Shown here: in pieces, positions 15,766-22,884 of the stretch
Position numbering within the stretch: position 1 is the first letter of the stretch
How the letters are laid out: each line of letters starts with the position of its first letter
Assembly (NCBI GenBank): GCA_017577565.1
Contig: PKRH01000051.1
Coordinates: forward strand, 1-22,957
Source of the DNA: Thermoanaerobacterales bacterium
Lineage (GTDB): Bacteria; Actinomycetota; Acidimicrobiia; Acidimicrobiales; JACDCH01
Direction: 5' to 3'
DNA length: 22,957 nucleotides
Notes under the pieces: generated by a model
Seen by the model: only the letters and a program-made list of their open reading frames with translations
The model's database searches: none
Told to the model about the DNA's origin: nothing
Made by a program: the position numbers and the translations under genes

Positions 15766-16817
15766 TGGCGGGCACCGGCACGGCGCACCTGCGCGACGGC
15801 GACGACGTGCTGCTGCGGGTCGAGGACCTCGTCGTCGAGTTCCCGGCGGCCGGGGGCGCGACCGTCTCGGCGGTCGCGGGCGTCAGCTTCGACGTCGCCG
15901 AGGGCGAGACCCTCGGGCTGGTGGGGGAGAGCGGGTGCGGCAAGTCGACCGCCGCCCGGGCGGTCCTGCAGCTGCCCCCGCCCACGGCGGGGACCGTCCG
16001 CTTCGCCGGCCACGAGCTGACCGCGCTGCGGGGCGAGCGCCTGCGCCGGCTGCGCCCGCTCATGCAGATCGTGTTCCAGGACCCGATCAGCTCGCTCAAC
16101 CCCCGCCGGACCGTCGGCGACATCGTCGCCGCGCCGCTCAAGGTGTGGGGCCGGGGGAGCGAGGCCGAGCGGCGGGCCCGGGTCGACGAGGTGCTCGAGG
16201 CCGTGGGCCTCGACCCCGCGGTGGCCCGGGACAAGCGGCCGCACGAGTTCTCCGGCGGCCAGTGCCAGCGCATCTGCATCGCCCGGGCCCTCGTGCTCGA
16301 CCCCAAGCTGGTGATCTGCGACGAGCCGGTCTCGGCGCTCGACGTGTCGGTGCAGGCGCAGATCCTCAACCTGCTCGAGGACCTGAAGGAGCGCTACGGC
16401 CTGACGCTCGTGTTCATCACCCACGACCTCGCCGTGGTGAAGAACGTGAGCGACCGGGTGGCGGTCATGTACCTCGGCAAGATCTGCGAGATCGCCGACC
16501 CCGACCAGCTCTACACGGCGCCGGCCCACCCGTACACGGCGGCGCTGCTGTCGGCCATCCCGGTGCCCGACCCGGACGCGCCGGCCCGCTCGGAGGGTTT
16601 GGTGGGCGGCGACCTGCCCTCGCCGGTGGCGCCGCCGAGCGGCTGCCGGTTCCGCACCCGCTGCCCGCGGGCGCAGGAGCGCTGCGCGGTCGAGGAGCCG
16701 ACGATGCGGCCGGTCGCAGACGGCCAGTACGTCGCCTGCCACTTCCCGCTCGTGGACGTCGGCCCGTCCGGCGACGGCGCCGCCGACCGGGTGGACGACG
16801 AGGTGGCAGCGCCCTGA
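15765..16817 (+). CDS. Peptide ABC transporter ATPase, DppF type
   Basis: A 350-residue second nucleotide-binding subunit, forming a heterodimer with the previous one. Walker A GESGCGKS is at 54-61, the signature FSGGQCQR begins near 162 (an unusual Cys where most have Gln or Arg), Walker B is LVICDEPVSALD with D186, and the switch motif is THDLAVV. It has the same C-terminal GCRFRTRCPRAQERC motif. The ATG shares one base with the preceding stop (TGATG), a coupled start. Confidence 0.94.
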
Positions 16818-16822
16818 CCGCC

Positions 16823-17425
16823 ATGGAGCCCGCCGCCACCTCGCCGCCGGAGACCCGGCGAGCCCGCCTCGATCCCGAGGAGCGGCGGGCCCAGATCGTC
16901 GCCGTGGCGGCCGACGTGTTCCGCGGCCGCGACCCGGCGTCGGTCCGGTTCGACGAGATCGCCCAGGCGGCCGGCGTGTCGCGCTCGCTCGTCTACGCCT
17001 ACTTCTCCGACCGGGGCGAGCTCATCGCCGCCGTGCACCTGCACCTGCTCAGCGACCTCGATGCCGAGCTGTCGGCCCTGCTCGCCGACGTGCCGGTCGA
17101 CGAGGCCCGCCTGGGGTCGGTCGTGCGCCACTTCCTCGAGCTGGCCGAGCGCAACGCGGACTCGTGGCGGCTGTTCGCCGCCGCCGGGGCGGTCCAGCAC
17201 CCGGCGGTCCAGGCCGCCCGGCGCGACCGGTGCCAGCGCATCGCCGACACCTGGGGCGGCGGGCCGGTGCACCGGCTGCTGGCCCGGGGCATCGTCGGGA
17301 TGCTCGAGGCCGCCGCGACGGAGTGGCTGGAGCACCGAGGGTGCTCGCTGGACGAGGCCGCCGCCATCCTCACCCGCGCGCTCTGGCACGGGGTCAGCCG
17401 GCTGCCGCGCGCCGAGCGCGACTGA
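16823..17425 (+). CDS. TetR-family regulator at the end of the ABC operon
   Basis: A 200-residue repressor-type protein. The N-terminal helix-turn-helix is at about 43-62 (FDEIAQAAGVSRSLVYAYF), preceded by the typical helix RRAQIVAVAADVF. The C-terminal ligand/dimer domain shows no recognisable subfamily. It begins 5 nt after the dppF stop with no separate promoter seen, so it should be transcribed with the transporter and may control it. No obvious TetR-type operator was found near the operon promoter other than the CRP-like repeat, so the target is uncertain. Confidence 0.9.
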   Translation: MEPAATSPPETRRARLDPEERRAQIVAVAADVFRGRDPASVRFDEIAQAAGVSRSLVYAYFSDRGELIAAVHLHLLSDLDAELSALLADVPVDEARLGSVVRHFLELAERNADSWRLFAAAGAVQHPAVQAARRDRCQRIADTWGGGPVHRLLARGIVGMLEAAATEWLEHRGCSLDEAAAILTRALWHGVSRLPRAERD

Positions 17426-17429
17426 CCTG

Positions 17430-17458
17430 TTCCCATCCGCCTTCCCACAGGGAATACT
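17430..17458 (+). promoter_or_regulatory. Probable Ku promoter with TTCCC/GGGAA inverted repeat
   Basis: AATACT (17453-17458) ends 6 nt before the Ku ATG, with TTCCCA (17430-17435) 17 bp upstream as a possible -35. A second TTCCCA lies at 17442-17447, and TTCCC-ACA-GGGAA (17442-17454) is a perfect inverted repeat touching the -10. This looks like an operator overlapping a promoter. The -10 is non-consensus at its first base. Confidence 0.45.
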
Positions 17459-17464
17459 GCTCGC

Positions 17465-18382
17465 ATGCCCCGTGCGATCTGGAGCGGCGCGATCAGCTTC
17501 GGGCTGGTCAACATCCCGATCAAGCTGTTCAACGCCGTCTCTCGCAAGAGCGTCCACTTCAACCAGATCGACACGCGCACGGGCGCCCGCATCCAGTACC
17601 GCAAGGTGTCGGCGGCCGACGGCGAGGAGGTGCCCGCCGAGCAGATCGCCAAGGGCTACCAGCTCAGCTCCGGCGAGTACGTGATCGTCGCCGACGACGA
17701 GCTGGCCGCCCTCGACCCCGAGGCCACCCGCAGCATCGACATCGAGCAGTTCGTCGACCTCGAGGAGATCGACCCGATCTACTACGACTCGGCCTACTAC
17801 GTCGCCCCCGACCCCGCCGCTCGCAAGCCCTACGCCCTGCTGGTGCGGGCGATGGAGGAGGAGGGCAAGGTCGCCATCGCCCGCTTCGTCATGCGGTCGA
17901 AGCAGTACCTGGCGGCGCTGCGGCCCAAGGACGGCGTGCTCGTGCTGTCGACCATGGTCTACGCCGACGAGGTCAACGACCCGGCCGAGCTGGTCGACGG
18001 CGAGCTCGCCGACGTCGAGGTGTCCGAGCGGGAGCTGCGCATGGCGACCCAGCTGGTCGAGTCGCTGTCCGAGCCCTTCGACCCCGCCCGCTACGAGGAC
18101 ACCTACCGGGCCCAGGTGCTCGAGCTGATCGATCGCAAGGCCGCCGGCGAGGAGGTCGTCCCGGTGGCGGCCCCGCCGCCGGAGGAGAAGGTGGTCGACC
18201 TCATGGCCGCGCTCGAGGCCAGCGTGCGCGAGGCCAAGGAGGCGCGCAAGCGCCACCCGAGCGCCAAGGCGGCCGCCGGCGGCGACGCCGACGGCGAGGA
18301 GGCCGGCGGCGGCAAGCGGTCGGGCAAGGCCCGGAAGGCGTCGAAGAGCTCGAGGTCGGCGCCGAGGCGCAAGTCGGCCTGA
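17465..18382 (+). CDS. ku: Ku-family DNA end-binding protein (bacterial NHEJ)
   Basis: A 305-residue Ku homodimer subunit that would ring broken DNA ends and recruit the polymerase and ligase. The start, MPRAIWSGAISFGLVNIPIK, is the classic bacterial Ku N terminus. The core continues with KGYQLSSGEYVIVADDEL, FVDLEEIDPIYYD and LVSTM-like strands. The C-terminal tail (about 258-305) is rich in Lys, Arg, Ser and Gly, as in Ku forms that bind DNA non-specifically. The gene is followed 7 nt later by a LigD-type polymerase, as in known NHEJ operons. Length is normal for actinobacteria. Confidence 0.97.
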   Translation: MPRAIWSGAISFGLVNIPIKLFNAVSRKSVHFNQIDTRTGARIQYRKVSAADGEEVPAEQIAKGYQLSSGEYVIVADDELAALDPEATRSIDIEQFVDLEEIDPIYYDSAYYVAPDPAARKPYALLVRAMEEEGKVAIARFVMRSKQYLAALRPKDGVLVLSTMVYADEVNDPAELVDGELADVEVSERELRMATQLVESLSEPFDPARYEDTYRAQVLELIDRKAAGEEVVPVAAPPPEEKVVDLMAALEASVREAKEARKRHPSAKAAAGGDADGEEAGGGKRSGKARKASKSSRSAPRRKSA

Positions 18383-18389
18383 CACCGTC

Positions 18390-19289
18390 GTGGCGCAGCA
18401 CACCCCGGTGGTGGTGGACGGCCGCACCCTGCGGCTGTCGAACCTCGACAAGGTGCTCTACCCGGCCACCGGGACGACGAAGGCCGAGGTCATCGAGTAC
18501 TACGCCCGCATCGCCCCGGTGATGGTGCCCCACCTGGCCGACCGGGGGGTGACGCTGCGGCGGTTCCCGGACGGCGTCGAGGGCGAGTCGTTCTACGAGA
18601 AGCGCTGCCCCGACCACCGCCCCGAGTGGGTGCGGACGGTCGTCGGTCCCGGCGACCGCCAGGGGGACATCCGCTACTGCTGCCTCGACTCGGCCCCGGC
18701 GCTCGTGTGGGCGGCCAACCTGGCCGCGCTGGAGGTCCACGCCCCGATGGCCCGTTCCGACCTCGAGACGCCGACGATGTGCGTCTTCGACCTCGACCCG
18801 GGCGAGGGGGTGGGGATGCGGGAGTGCGCGGACGTCGCCCTCGACGTCCGCCACGTGCTCGACGGGCTCGGCCTCGTCGGCTACCCGAAGACGTCGGGGT
18901 CGAAGGGCCTGCAGGTCTACGTGCCGCTGAACACCCCCCACACCCACGACCAGGCCTCGGCCTTCGCCCAGGCGGTCGCCCGGCTGCTGGAGCGGGCCCA
19001 CCCCGACCAGGTGGTCTCGAACATGAGCAAGCGCCTCCGGCGGGGCAAGGTGTTCGTCGACTGGAGCCAGAACAGCCGGCACAAGACGACCGTGGCGGTC
19101 TACTCCCTGCGGGCCCGGCCCCGGCCGACGGTGTCGACGCCGGTGACCTGGGAGGAGGTCGAGGCCGCGGCCGGCGGGGCGCCCCTGTCGTTCGAGGCCC
19201 CGGAGGTGCTGGCCCGGGTGGACGAGCTGGGCGACCTGTTCGCACCCACGCTGACCGAGCGCCAGGTCCTGCCCGACGTGCCGGTCTGA
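18390..19289 (+). CDS. LigD-type polymerase/primase domain protein (stand-alone NHEJ polymerase)
   Basis: A 299-residue archaeo-eukaryotic-primase-type polymerase that fills ends during NHEJ. The N terminus VDGRTLRLSNLDKVLYP is typical of LigD polymerase domains. Catalytic metal ligands D134 and D136 (VFDLDPGEG) and D224 (KVFVDWSQN) are present, as are TSGSKGLQVYVPL and the 5'-phosphate pocket region near the N terminus. No ligase or 3'-phosphoesterase domain is attached, so the ligase must be elsewhere. The GTG start lies 7 nt after the Ku stop, giving a Ku-polymerase operon. Confidence 0.93.
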   Translation: MAQHTPVVVDGRTLRLSNLDKVLYPATGTTKAEVIEYYARIAPVMVPHLADRGVTLRRFPDGVEGESFYEKRCPDHRPEWVRTVVGPGDRQGDIRYCCLDSAPALVWAANLAALEVHAPMARSDLETPTMCVFDLDPGEGVGMRECADVALDVRHVLDGLGLVGYPKTSGSKGLQVYVPLNTPHTHDQASAFAQAVARLLERAHPDQVVSNMSKRLRRGKVFVDWSQNSRHKTTVAVYSLRARPRPTVSTPVTWEEVEAAAGGAPLSFEAPEVLARVDELGDLFAPTLTERQVLPDVPV

Positions 19290-19313
19290 CCGGCGGCGCG
19301 GCCCCGGCGGTCG

Positions 19314-19328
19314 GGCCCCCCGGGGGCC
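19314..19328. terminator. GC hairpin between convergent genes
   Basis: GGCCCCC-C-GGGGGCC is a perfect inverted repeat in the 39-bp gap between the polymerase and the TetR gene, which converge. It could serve as a shared terminator; no T-run is present. Confidence 0.4.
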
Positions 19329-19952
19329 TCAGCCGGGTGCCGCGCCCGGCGTGCCGTCGCCGTCGCCGGCCAGGCCCTCGGCCAGCATGTCGATGGCGGC
19401 GGTGACGTGGTCGCCGAGCTCGGTGCCGGGGGCGTCGAGCCAGGTGTCGGTGGCGACCCGCAGGGCGGTCATGGCCACGGCGGCGACGAGGCGGGGCCGC
19501 AGCGCGGAGGTGGGCAGGCCGAGGCGCTCGGCGGCCCACCGGACGATCTCCCGCTCGATCGACCCGAGCAGGGCGTGGTAGCGGGTGCGGACGGCGGGCT
19601 CCTCGGCGGCGAGCGCCAGCACGCGCCGGAAGCGCCCCTCGTCGAGGACGCCGGGCGACAGCAGCGCGCTCCCCACGGCCCGGAGCGACGACAGCAGCGG
19701 CTCGCCGGCGGGTCGCTCGGCGAGCATCGGGCCGAAGGCGGCCAGGACCTCGTCGGCCTGGTCGAAGACCGCCTCGTCCTTGGTGGCGAAGTAGCGGAAG
19801 AAGGTGCGCGGCGAGACCTCGGCGGCCGCGGCGATGTCCTCGACCGTCGTCGCCGCGTAGCCGTGCCGCTCGAACAGGTCGAGGGCGGCGTCCGCGATGG
19901 CGCGGCGGGTGCGCTCCTTCTTGCGCTCGCGCAGGCCCGGGGGGCTGACCAT
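19329..19952 (-). CDS. TetR-family repressor, divergent from MMPL transporter
   Basis: A 207-residue TetR protein from the ATG at 19952. The helix-turn-helix is at about 36-56 (TVEDIAAAAEVSPRTFFRYF), preceded by RKKERTRRAIADAALDLF. The C-terminal ligand domain is Leu/Ala-rich and of no named type. An in-frame ATG at 19982 would add ten residues; I prefer the shorter form because a TACCCT box (19967-19962) lies 9 nt upstream of it. The inverted repeat just beyond the start and the divergent transporter gene make the standard picture of a local efflux repressor released by a ligand. Confidence 0.9.
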   Translation of the reverse strand: MVSPPGLRERKKERTRRAIADAALDLFERHGYAATTVEDIAAAAEVSPRTFFRYFATKDEAVFDQADEVLAAFGPMLAERPAGEPLLSSLRAVGSALLSPGVLDEGRFRRVLALAAEEPAVRTRYHALLGSIEREIVRWAAERLGLPTSALRPRLVAAVAMTALRVATDTWLDAPGTELGDHVTAAIDMLAEGLAGDGDGTPGAAPG

Positions 19953-19961
19953 GGTCTCGGG

Positions 19962-19967
19962 AGGGTA
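19962..19967 (-). promoter_or_regulatory. Possible -10 box (TACCCT) for the TetR gene
   Basis: On the - strand TACCCT lies 9 nt upstream of the ATG at 19952, giving a nearly leaderless transcript. It falls within the coding part of the longer start option, so it bears on start choice. No -35 is evident. Confidence 0.4.
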
Positions 19968-19993
19968 GTCCGCGGCTGTCATGCGGTGACTGA

Positions 19994-20025
19994 TGACACA
20001 GACTGTCGTATGGCAGTCGGTGTCA
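19994..20025. promoter_or_regulatory. TetR-type operator between tetR and MMPL gene
   Basis: Arms TGACACAGACTG (19994-20005) and CAGTCGGTGTCA (20014-20025) are reverse complements at 11 of 12 positions, around an 8-bp centre. The right arm ends 10 bp before the MMPL -10 box, so binding would cover the -35/spacer region. The size fits a TetR dimer-of-dimers or extended site. The binder is inferred to be the adjacent repressor. Confidence 0.7.
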
Positions 20026-20034
20026 CTTCGTTCG

Positions 20035-20040
20035 TACGCT
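20035..20040 (+). promoter_or_regulatory. Leaderless -10 box (TACGCT) for the MMPL gene
   Basis: TACGCT ends 7 nt before the ATG at 20048, the same spacing as the other boxes, and lies just downstream of the operator-like repeat. Confidence 0.6.
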
Positions 20041-20047
20041 GCAGTGT

Positions 20048-22303
20048 ATGTCCCGGGCCCTCCATCGCCTCGGCCGGTTCTCGGTCCGCCACCGGCGCCT
20101 CGTCGTCGTGGCCTGGCTGCTGGCGGTCGGGCTGCTCTGGCTGGCCGTGGCCGGCGCCGGCGGCTCGTACTCCGGTGACTTCCGCATCCCCGGCGCCGAG
20201 TCCCAGCGGGCCACCGACCTGCTCGAGGAGCGGTTCCCCCAGGTCGCGGGGGCGACGGCCCAGGTCGTCGTCCACACGCCCGAGGGCGACCTGACCGCCG
20301 GGGAGGAGGCCCGGGCGCTCGCCGACCTCGTCGAGCGCGTCGGCGAGCTGCCGCACGTGCTCATGGCGCTCGACCCCGCGGTGACCGGCCTCGTGTCGCC
20401 CGACGGCCGCACGGCCATCGTCCGGGTCCAGTACGACGGCGAGCCCCGCGAGCTGGGGGAGGAGGCCTACCACCAGCTGGAGGAGGCGGTCGGGCCCACC
20501 CGGGACGCCGGCCTGCAGGTCGAGCTGGGCGGCGTGCTGCCCAGCTTCGCCGTCCAGGTCGAGACCGGCGCCGCCGAGCTCGCCGGCGTGCTCGGCGCCG
20601 TCGTCATCCTGCTCGTCGCCTTCGGCTCGGTCGTCGCCATGGGCCTGCCCGTCGGCATCGCCCTCTTCGGGCTGGCCGGCGGCACCGCGCTGCTCATGCT
20701 CATGCGCCTGGTCCTCGACATGCCGGCCGAGTCGGGCACCCTGGCCACGATGATCGGGCTCGGCGTGGGGATCGACTACGCCCTGTTCGTCGTCACCCGC
20801 CACCGGGCCGAGCTGCAGCGGGGCCTGACCGTGGCCGACGCCGCCGGACGGGCCAACGCCACCGCCGGGCAGGCGGTCGTGTTCGCCGGCGGCACCGTCG
20901 TCATCGCCATCTGCGGCCTGGCGCTGGCCGGCATCCCGGCGGTCACCGCCATGGGCCTGGCCTCGGCGGTCGTCGTGGCGGTGATGGTGCTGGCGTCGAT
21001 CACCCTGCTGCCCGCCCTCCTCGGCGTCGCCGGCCTCCGGCTGCTGCACGCCTCGCTGCCCCGGTCCCGCCGCGTCGACCCCGCCGCCCCGGTGGCGCTC
21101 GACAACGGCCCCGCGCGGCGCAGCGGCTGGCAGCGCTGGGGCGACCACGTCACCCGCCACCCGTGGCCGTGGCTGGTGGCGGGCACGCTGGCGCTGCTCC
21201 TCGCCGCCGCCCCGGCGCTGTCGATGCGCCTCGGCCAGACCGACGCCGGGACCGACCCGCGGGGCACGACCACCCGCGCCGCCTACGACCTCACCGCGGA
21301 GGCCTTCGGCGACGGCTACAACGGGCCGCTGCTCGTCGCCGTCGAGCTGGACGGCGGGGAGGGGGACGCCGCCGCGCTCCAGGCGCTCGCCGAGGCCGTC
21401 GCCGCCGACCCGGCCGTCGAGGTCGCCTACCCGCCCCAGCTCAGCGAGTCCGGCGACGCCGCGCTGCTCATGGTCGTCCCGACCGGCGCCCCCCAGTCCG
21501 AGGAGACGAGCGACCTCGTCCACCGCCTGCGCGACGAGGTGGTGCCGGCCGCGCTCGACGGCACCGGGGTCGAGGCCCACGTCGGCGGCCAGACCGCCGT
21601 GTTCATCGACCTCGCCGACAAGGTCGCCGGGCGGCTGCCGGTGTTCATCGCCGCCGTGGTCGGGCTGAGCTTCCTGCTGCTGACCGCCGTGTTCCGGTCG
21701 CTGGCCGTGCCGCTCAAGGCCGCGGTCCTCAACGTCCTGTCGATCGGCGCCGCCTACGGCGTCGTGGTCGCCGTGTTCCAGTGGGGGTGGGGCCGGTCGC
21801 TCATCGGGCTCGACGAGGCCGTGCCGATCGTCTCGTTCGTGCCGATGTTCATGTTCGCCGTCCTGTTCGGCCTGTCGATGGACTACGAGGTGTTCCTCCT
21901 CTCGCGCATCCGAGAGGAGCACCTCGCCGGCCGGTCCAACACGGCGGCGGTCATCTCCGGCATCTCGTCGACCGCCCGGGTGATCACCTCGGCCGCGCTC
22001 ATCATGATCTGCGTCTTCACCGGGTTCGTGTTCGGCGACCAGACGATCGTCAAGATGTTCGGCGTCGGCCTGGCCACCGCCGTGGCGGTCGACGCCACCG
22101 TCGTGCGGATCGTGCTGGTGCCGGCCACGATGCGCCTGCTGGGCGGGGCGAACTGGTGGCTGCCCCGCTGGCTCGACCGGGTGCTGCCCCGGCTCGACGT
22201 CGAGGGGACCGGCGGCCTGCCCGCCCCCGAGCTGCGGGTGCCCGCCCCGGCGCCGACCTCCGTGCCGGGCGAGCCGGTGCGGGACCGGGCGCCGACCGGC
22301 TGA
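20048..22303 (+). CDS. MMPL-family RND transporter
   Basis: A 751-residue inner-membrane transporter with two repeats, each of one helix, a periplasmic domain and five helices, about twelve helices in all. TM1 is at about 17-36. The proton-relay Asp-Tyr pairs typical of MMPL proteins are D243-Y244 (GLGVGIDYALF) and D612-Y613 (LFGLSMDYEVFLLSR). Other family motifs are TRHRAELQRG and SRIREEHLAG. It could export lipids, drugs or other hydrophobic compounds; the substrate cannot be told. Control by the divergent TetR gene suggests induction by a small molecule. The C terminus has a Pro-rich tail of about 35 residues, and the stop codon lies in a strong hairpin. Confidence 0.95.
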   Translation: MSRALHRLGRFSVRHRRLVVVAWLLAVGLLWLAVAGAGGSYSGDFRIPGAESQRATDLLEERFPQVAGATAQVVVHTPEGDLTAGEEARALADLVERVGELPHVLMALDPAVTGLVSPDGRTAIVRVQYDGEPRELGEEAYHQLEEAVGPTRDAGLQVELGGVLPSFAVQVETGAAELAGVLGAVVILLVAFGSVVAMGLPVGIALFGLAGGTALLMLMRLVLDMPAESGTLATMIGLGVGIDYALFVVTRHRAELQRGLTVADAAGRANATAGQAVVFAGGTVVIAICGLALAGIPAVTAMGLASAVVVAVMVLASITLLPALLGVAGLRLLHASLPRSRRVDPAAPVALDNGPARRSGWQRWGDHVTRHPWPWLVAGTLALLLAAAPALSMRLGQTDAGTDPRGTTTRAAYDLTAEAFGDGYNGPLLVAVELDGGEGDAAALQALAEAVAADPAVEVAYPPQLSESGDAALLMVVPTGAPQSEETSDLVHRLRDEVVPAALDGTGVEAHVGGQTAVFIDLADKVAGRLPVFIAAVVGLSFLLLTAVFRSLAVPLKAAVLNVLSIGAAYGVVVAVFQWGWGRSLIGLDEAVPIVSFVPMFMFAVLFGLSMDYEVFLLSRIREEHLAGRSNTAAVISGISSTARVITSAALIMICVFTGFVFGDQTIVKMFGVGLATAVAVDATVVRIVLVPATMRLLGGANWWLPRWLDRVLPRLDVEGTGGLPAPELRVPAPAPTSVPGEPVRDRAPTG

Positions 22304-22328
22304 CCGCCGGGCGCCGGCCGTCAGCGGT
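22295..22328. terminator. Strong bidirectional terminator-like hairpin
   Basis: Nested arms ACC, GCTGAC and GCCGG pair with CCGGC, GTCAGC and GGT around a GCG loop: about 14 bp with one mismatch (C22305/C22319) and one bulge (G22298). It spans the MMPL stop codon and the stop of the - strand ORF at 22321. No T-run follows on either strand. Confidence 0.65.
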
Positions 22329-22617
22329 CGTCGGACCGCTCGTCGGACCGCTCGTCGGCCGGGCCCTCCTCCTCGGGGCCCGACCCGGCTGCCGCGCCCG
22401 CGACCTGCGTGGGGTCGTCGCCCGCCGGTGCCGCCCCCGGTGCAGCGGCCTCGACCCGGGTGGGGTCGTCCGGGCCCACGGCCGGCGTGCCGCCGGGGTC
22501 GGACGGGTGCGGCTCGCCGGAGGCGGTCGGCATCTCGTAGGTCGCCTCCGGCGCGGCCGGCCGCAGCCCCCCGGGCGGGTAGGCCGTCGGGCCGGGGCGG
22601 AAGCTGCCGTCGGCCAC
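22321..22617 (-). CDS. Hypothetical low-complexity protein (possibly a fragment)
   Basis: A 98-residue ORF from a GTG, with no recognised domain. The product is disordered-looking: Pro/Gly-rich at the start, then Ala/Asp/Glu-rich, with two copies of a DDPT(R/Q)V motif and an acidic end made by a 12-bp tandem repeat (DERSDERSDDR). The frame stays open upstream with a Pro-rich stretch (PPPPWWAPTG) but has no start before a stop at 22695-22693, next to a run of nine G. It may be the tail of a longer gene broken by an indel in that run, or not a gene at all. The shared hairpin at its 3' end mildly supports real transcription. Confidence 0.35.
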   Translation of the reverse strand: MADGSFRPGPTAYPPGGLRPAAPEATYEMPTASGEPHPSDPGGTPAVGPDDPTRVEAAAPGAAPAGDDPTQVAGAAAGSGPEEEGPADERSDERSDDR

Positions 22618-22742
22618 GGCCCCGGTGGGCGCCCACCACGGCGGGGGGGGCTCGCCGACCCGCGGGGGGACCGGGTGGGGGGGGGATTTCGCCTACGTCG
22701 AGACCTACGCCGAGGCCTATCGGCTGGATGTTAGAGTCGGGG

Positions 22743-22871
22743 ATGCGGTGTGCTGGGAATGTGCTGGGGCGGACGAGGAGGACGAGGAGGACGAGGAGGA
22801 CTGACCCCCGACGCTCCCCAGAGCTCCCGACTCGTCGGGGGCTCACGGGAGCGCCGAGGCCGGTGCACTAG
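22743..22871 (+). CDS. Possible Arg-rich leader peptide ORF
   Basis: A 42-residue ORF whose ATG lies 5 nt after a TAGAGT box, so it could be leaderless. The product is very rich in Arg and Thr (GRTRRTRRTRRTDPRR), and six of its Arg codons are AGG, in three adjacent pairs; AGG is normally rare in genomes this GC-rich. Its stop (22869-22871) falls 13 nt before the next ATG and just before that gene's Shine-Dalgarno sequence. It may be a regulatory leader peptide, or chance. Confidence 0.3.
   Translation: MRCAGNVLGRTRRTRRTRRTDPRRSPELPTRRGLTGAPRPVH
22772..22801 (+). repeat. 9-bp tandem repeat carrying three AGGAGG motifs
   Basis: GACGAGGAG occurs three times in tandem, followed by GAC. On the + strand this makes three copies of AGGAGG (22776, 22785, 22794), each a full Shine-Dalgarno consensus, with no start codon suitably placed after them. 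Confidence 0.85.
22805..22852 (+). promoter_or_regulatory. Structured 5' leader (overlapping stems)
   Basis: Stem 1 pairs CCCCCGACG (22805-22813) with CGTCGGGGG (22833-22841). Stem 2 pairs GCTCCCG (22823-22829), inside the loop of stem 1, with CGGGAGC (22846-22852). They interleave as in an H-type pseudoknot, but the 4-nt crossing loop over a 9-bp stem looks short, so they may instead be alternatives. The structure ends 21 nt before the next gene's Shine-Dalgarno sequence. Confidence 0.5.
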
Positions 22872-22884
22872 ATAGGAGTTAGTC

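Larger units (their letters stand above)
22618..22884. other. Intergenic leader region with G-tracts, tandem repeats and hairpins
   Basis: No confident gene is seen here. It holds homopolymer G runs (22643-22650, eight; 22677-22685, nine), a TANNNT box TAGAGT at 22732-22737, a 9-bp tandem repeat (22772-22801) and inverted repeats (22805-22852). A 59-codon + frame from a GTG at 22625 to 22804 also exists (ending in a Glu/Asp run) but has no supporting start signal. Base composition becomes less GC-rich from about 22686 on. Confidence 0.6.

Noticed and set aside
22625..22804. 59-codon + strand ORF ending in a Glu/Asp run
   Set aside because: It crosses the nine-G run, begins at a GTG without any start signal, and overlaps the equally short Arg-rich ORF. 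Only its middle (DFAYVETYAEAYRLDVRVGD) looks protein-like, which is too little to call.
19979..22846. Long - strand open frame of about 955 codons opposite the MMPL gene
   Set aside because: It mirrors the transporter's codons and has a Gly/Asp/His/Arg-rich shadow composition. The VLLVLLVLLV stretch near its start is only the reverse of the GACGAGGAG tandem repeat.
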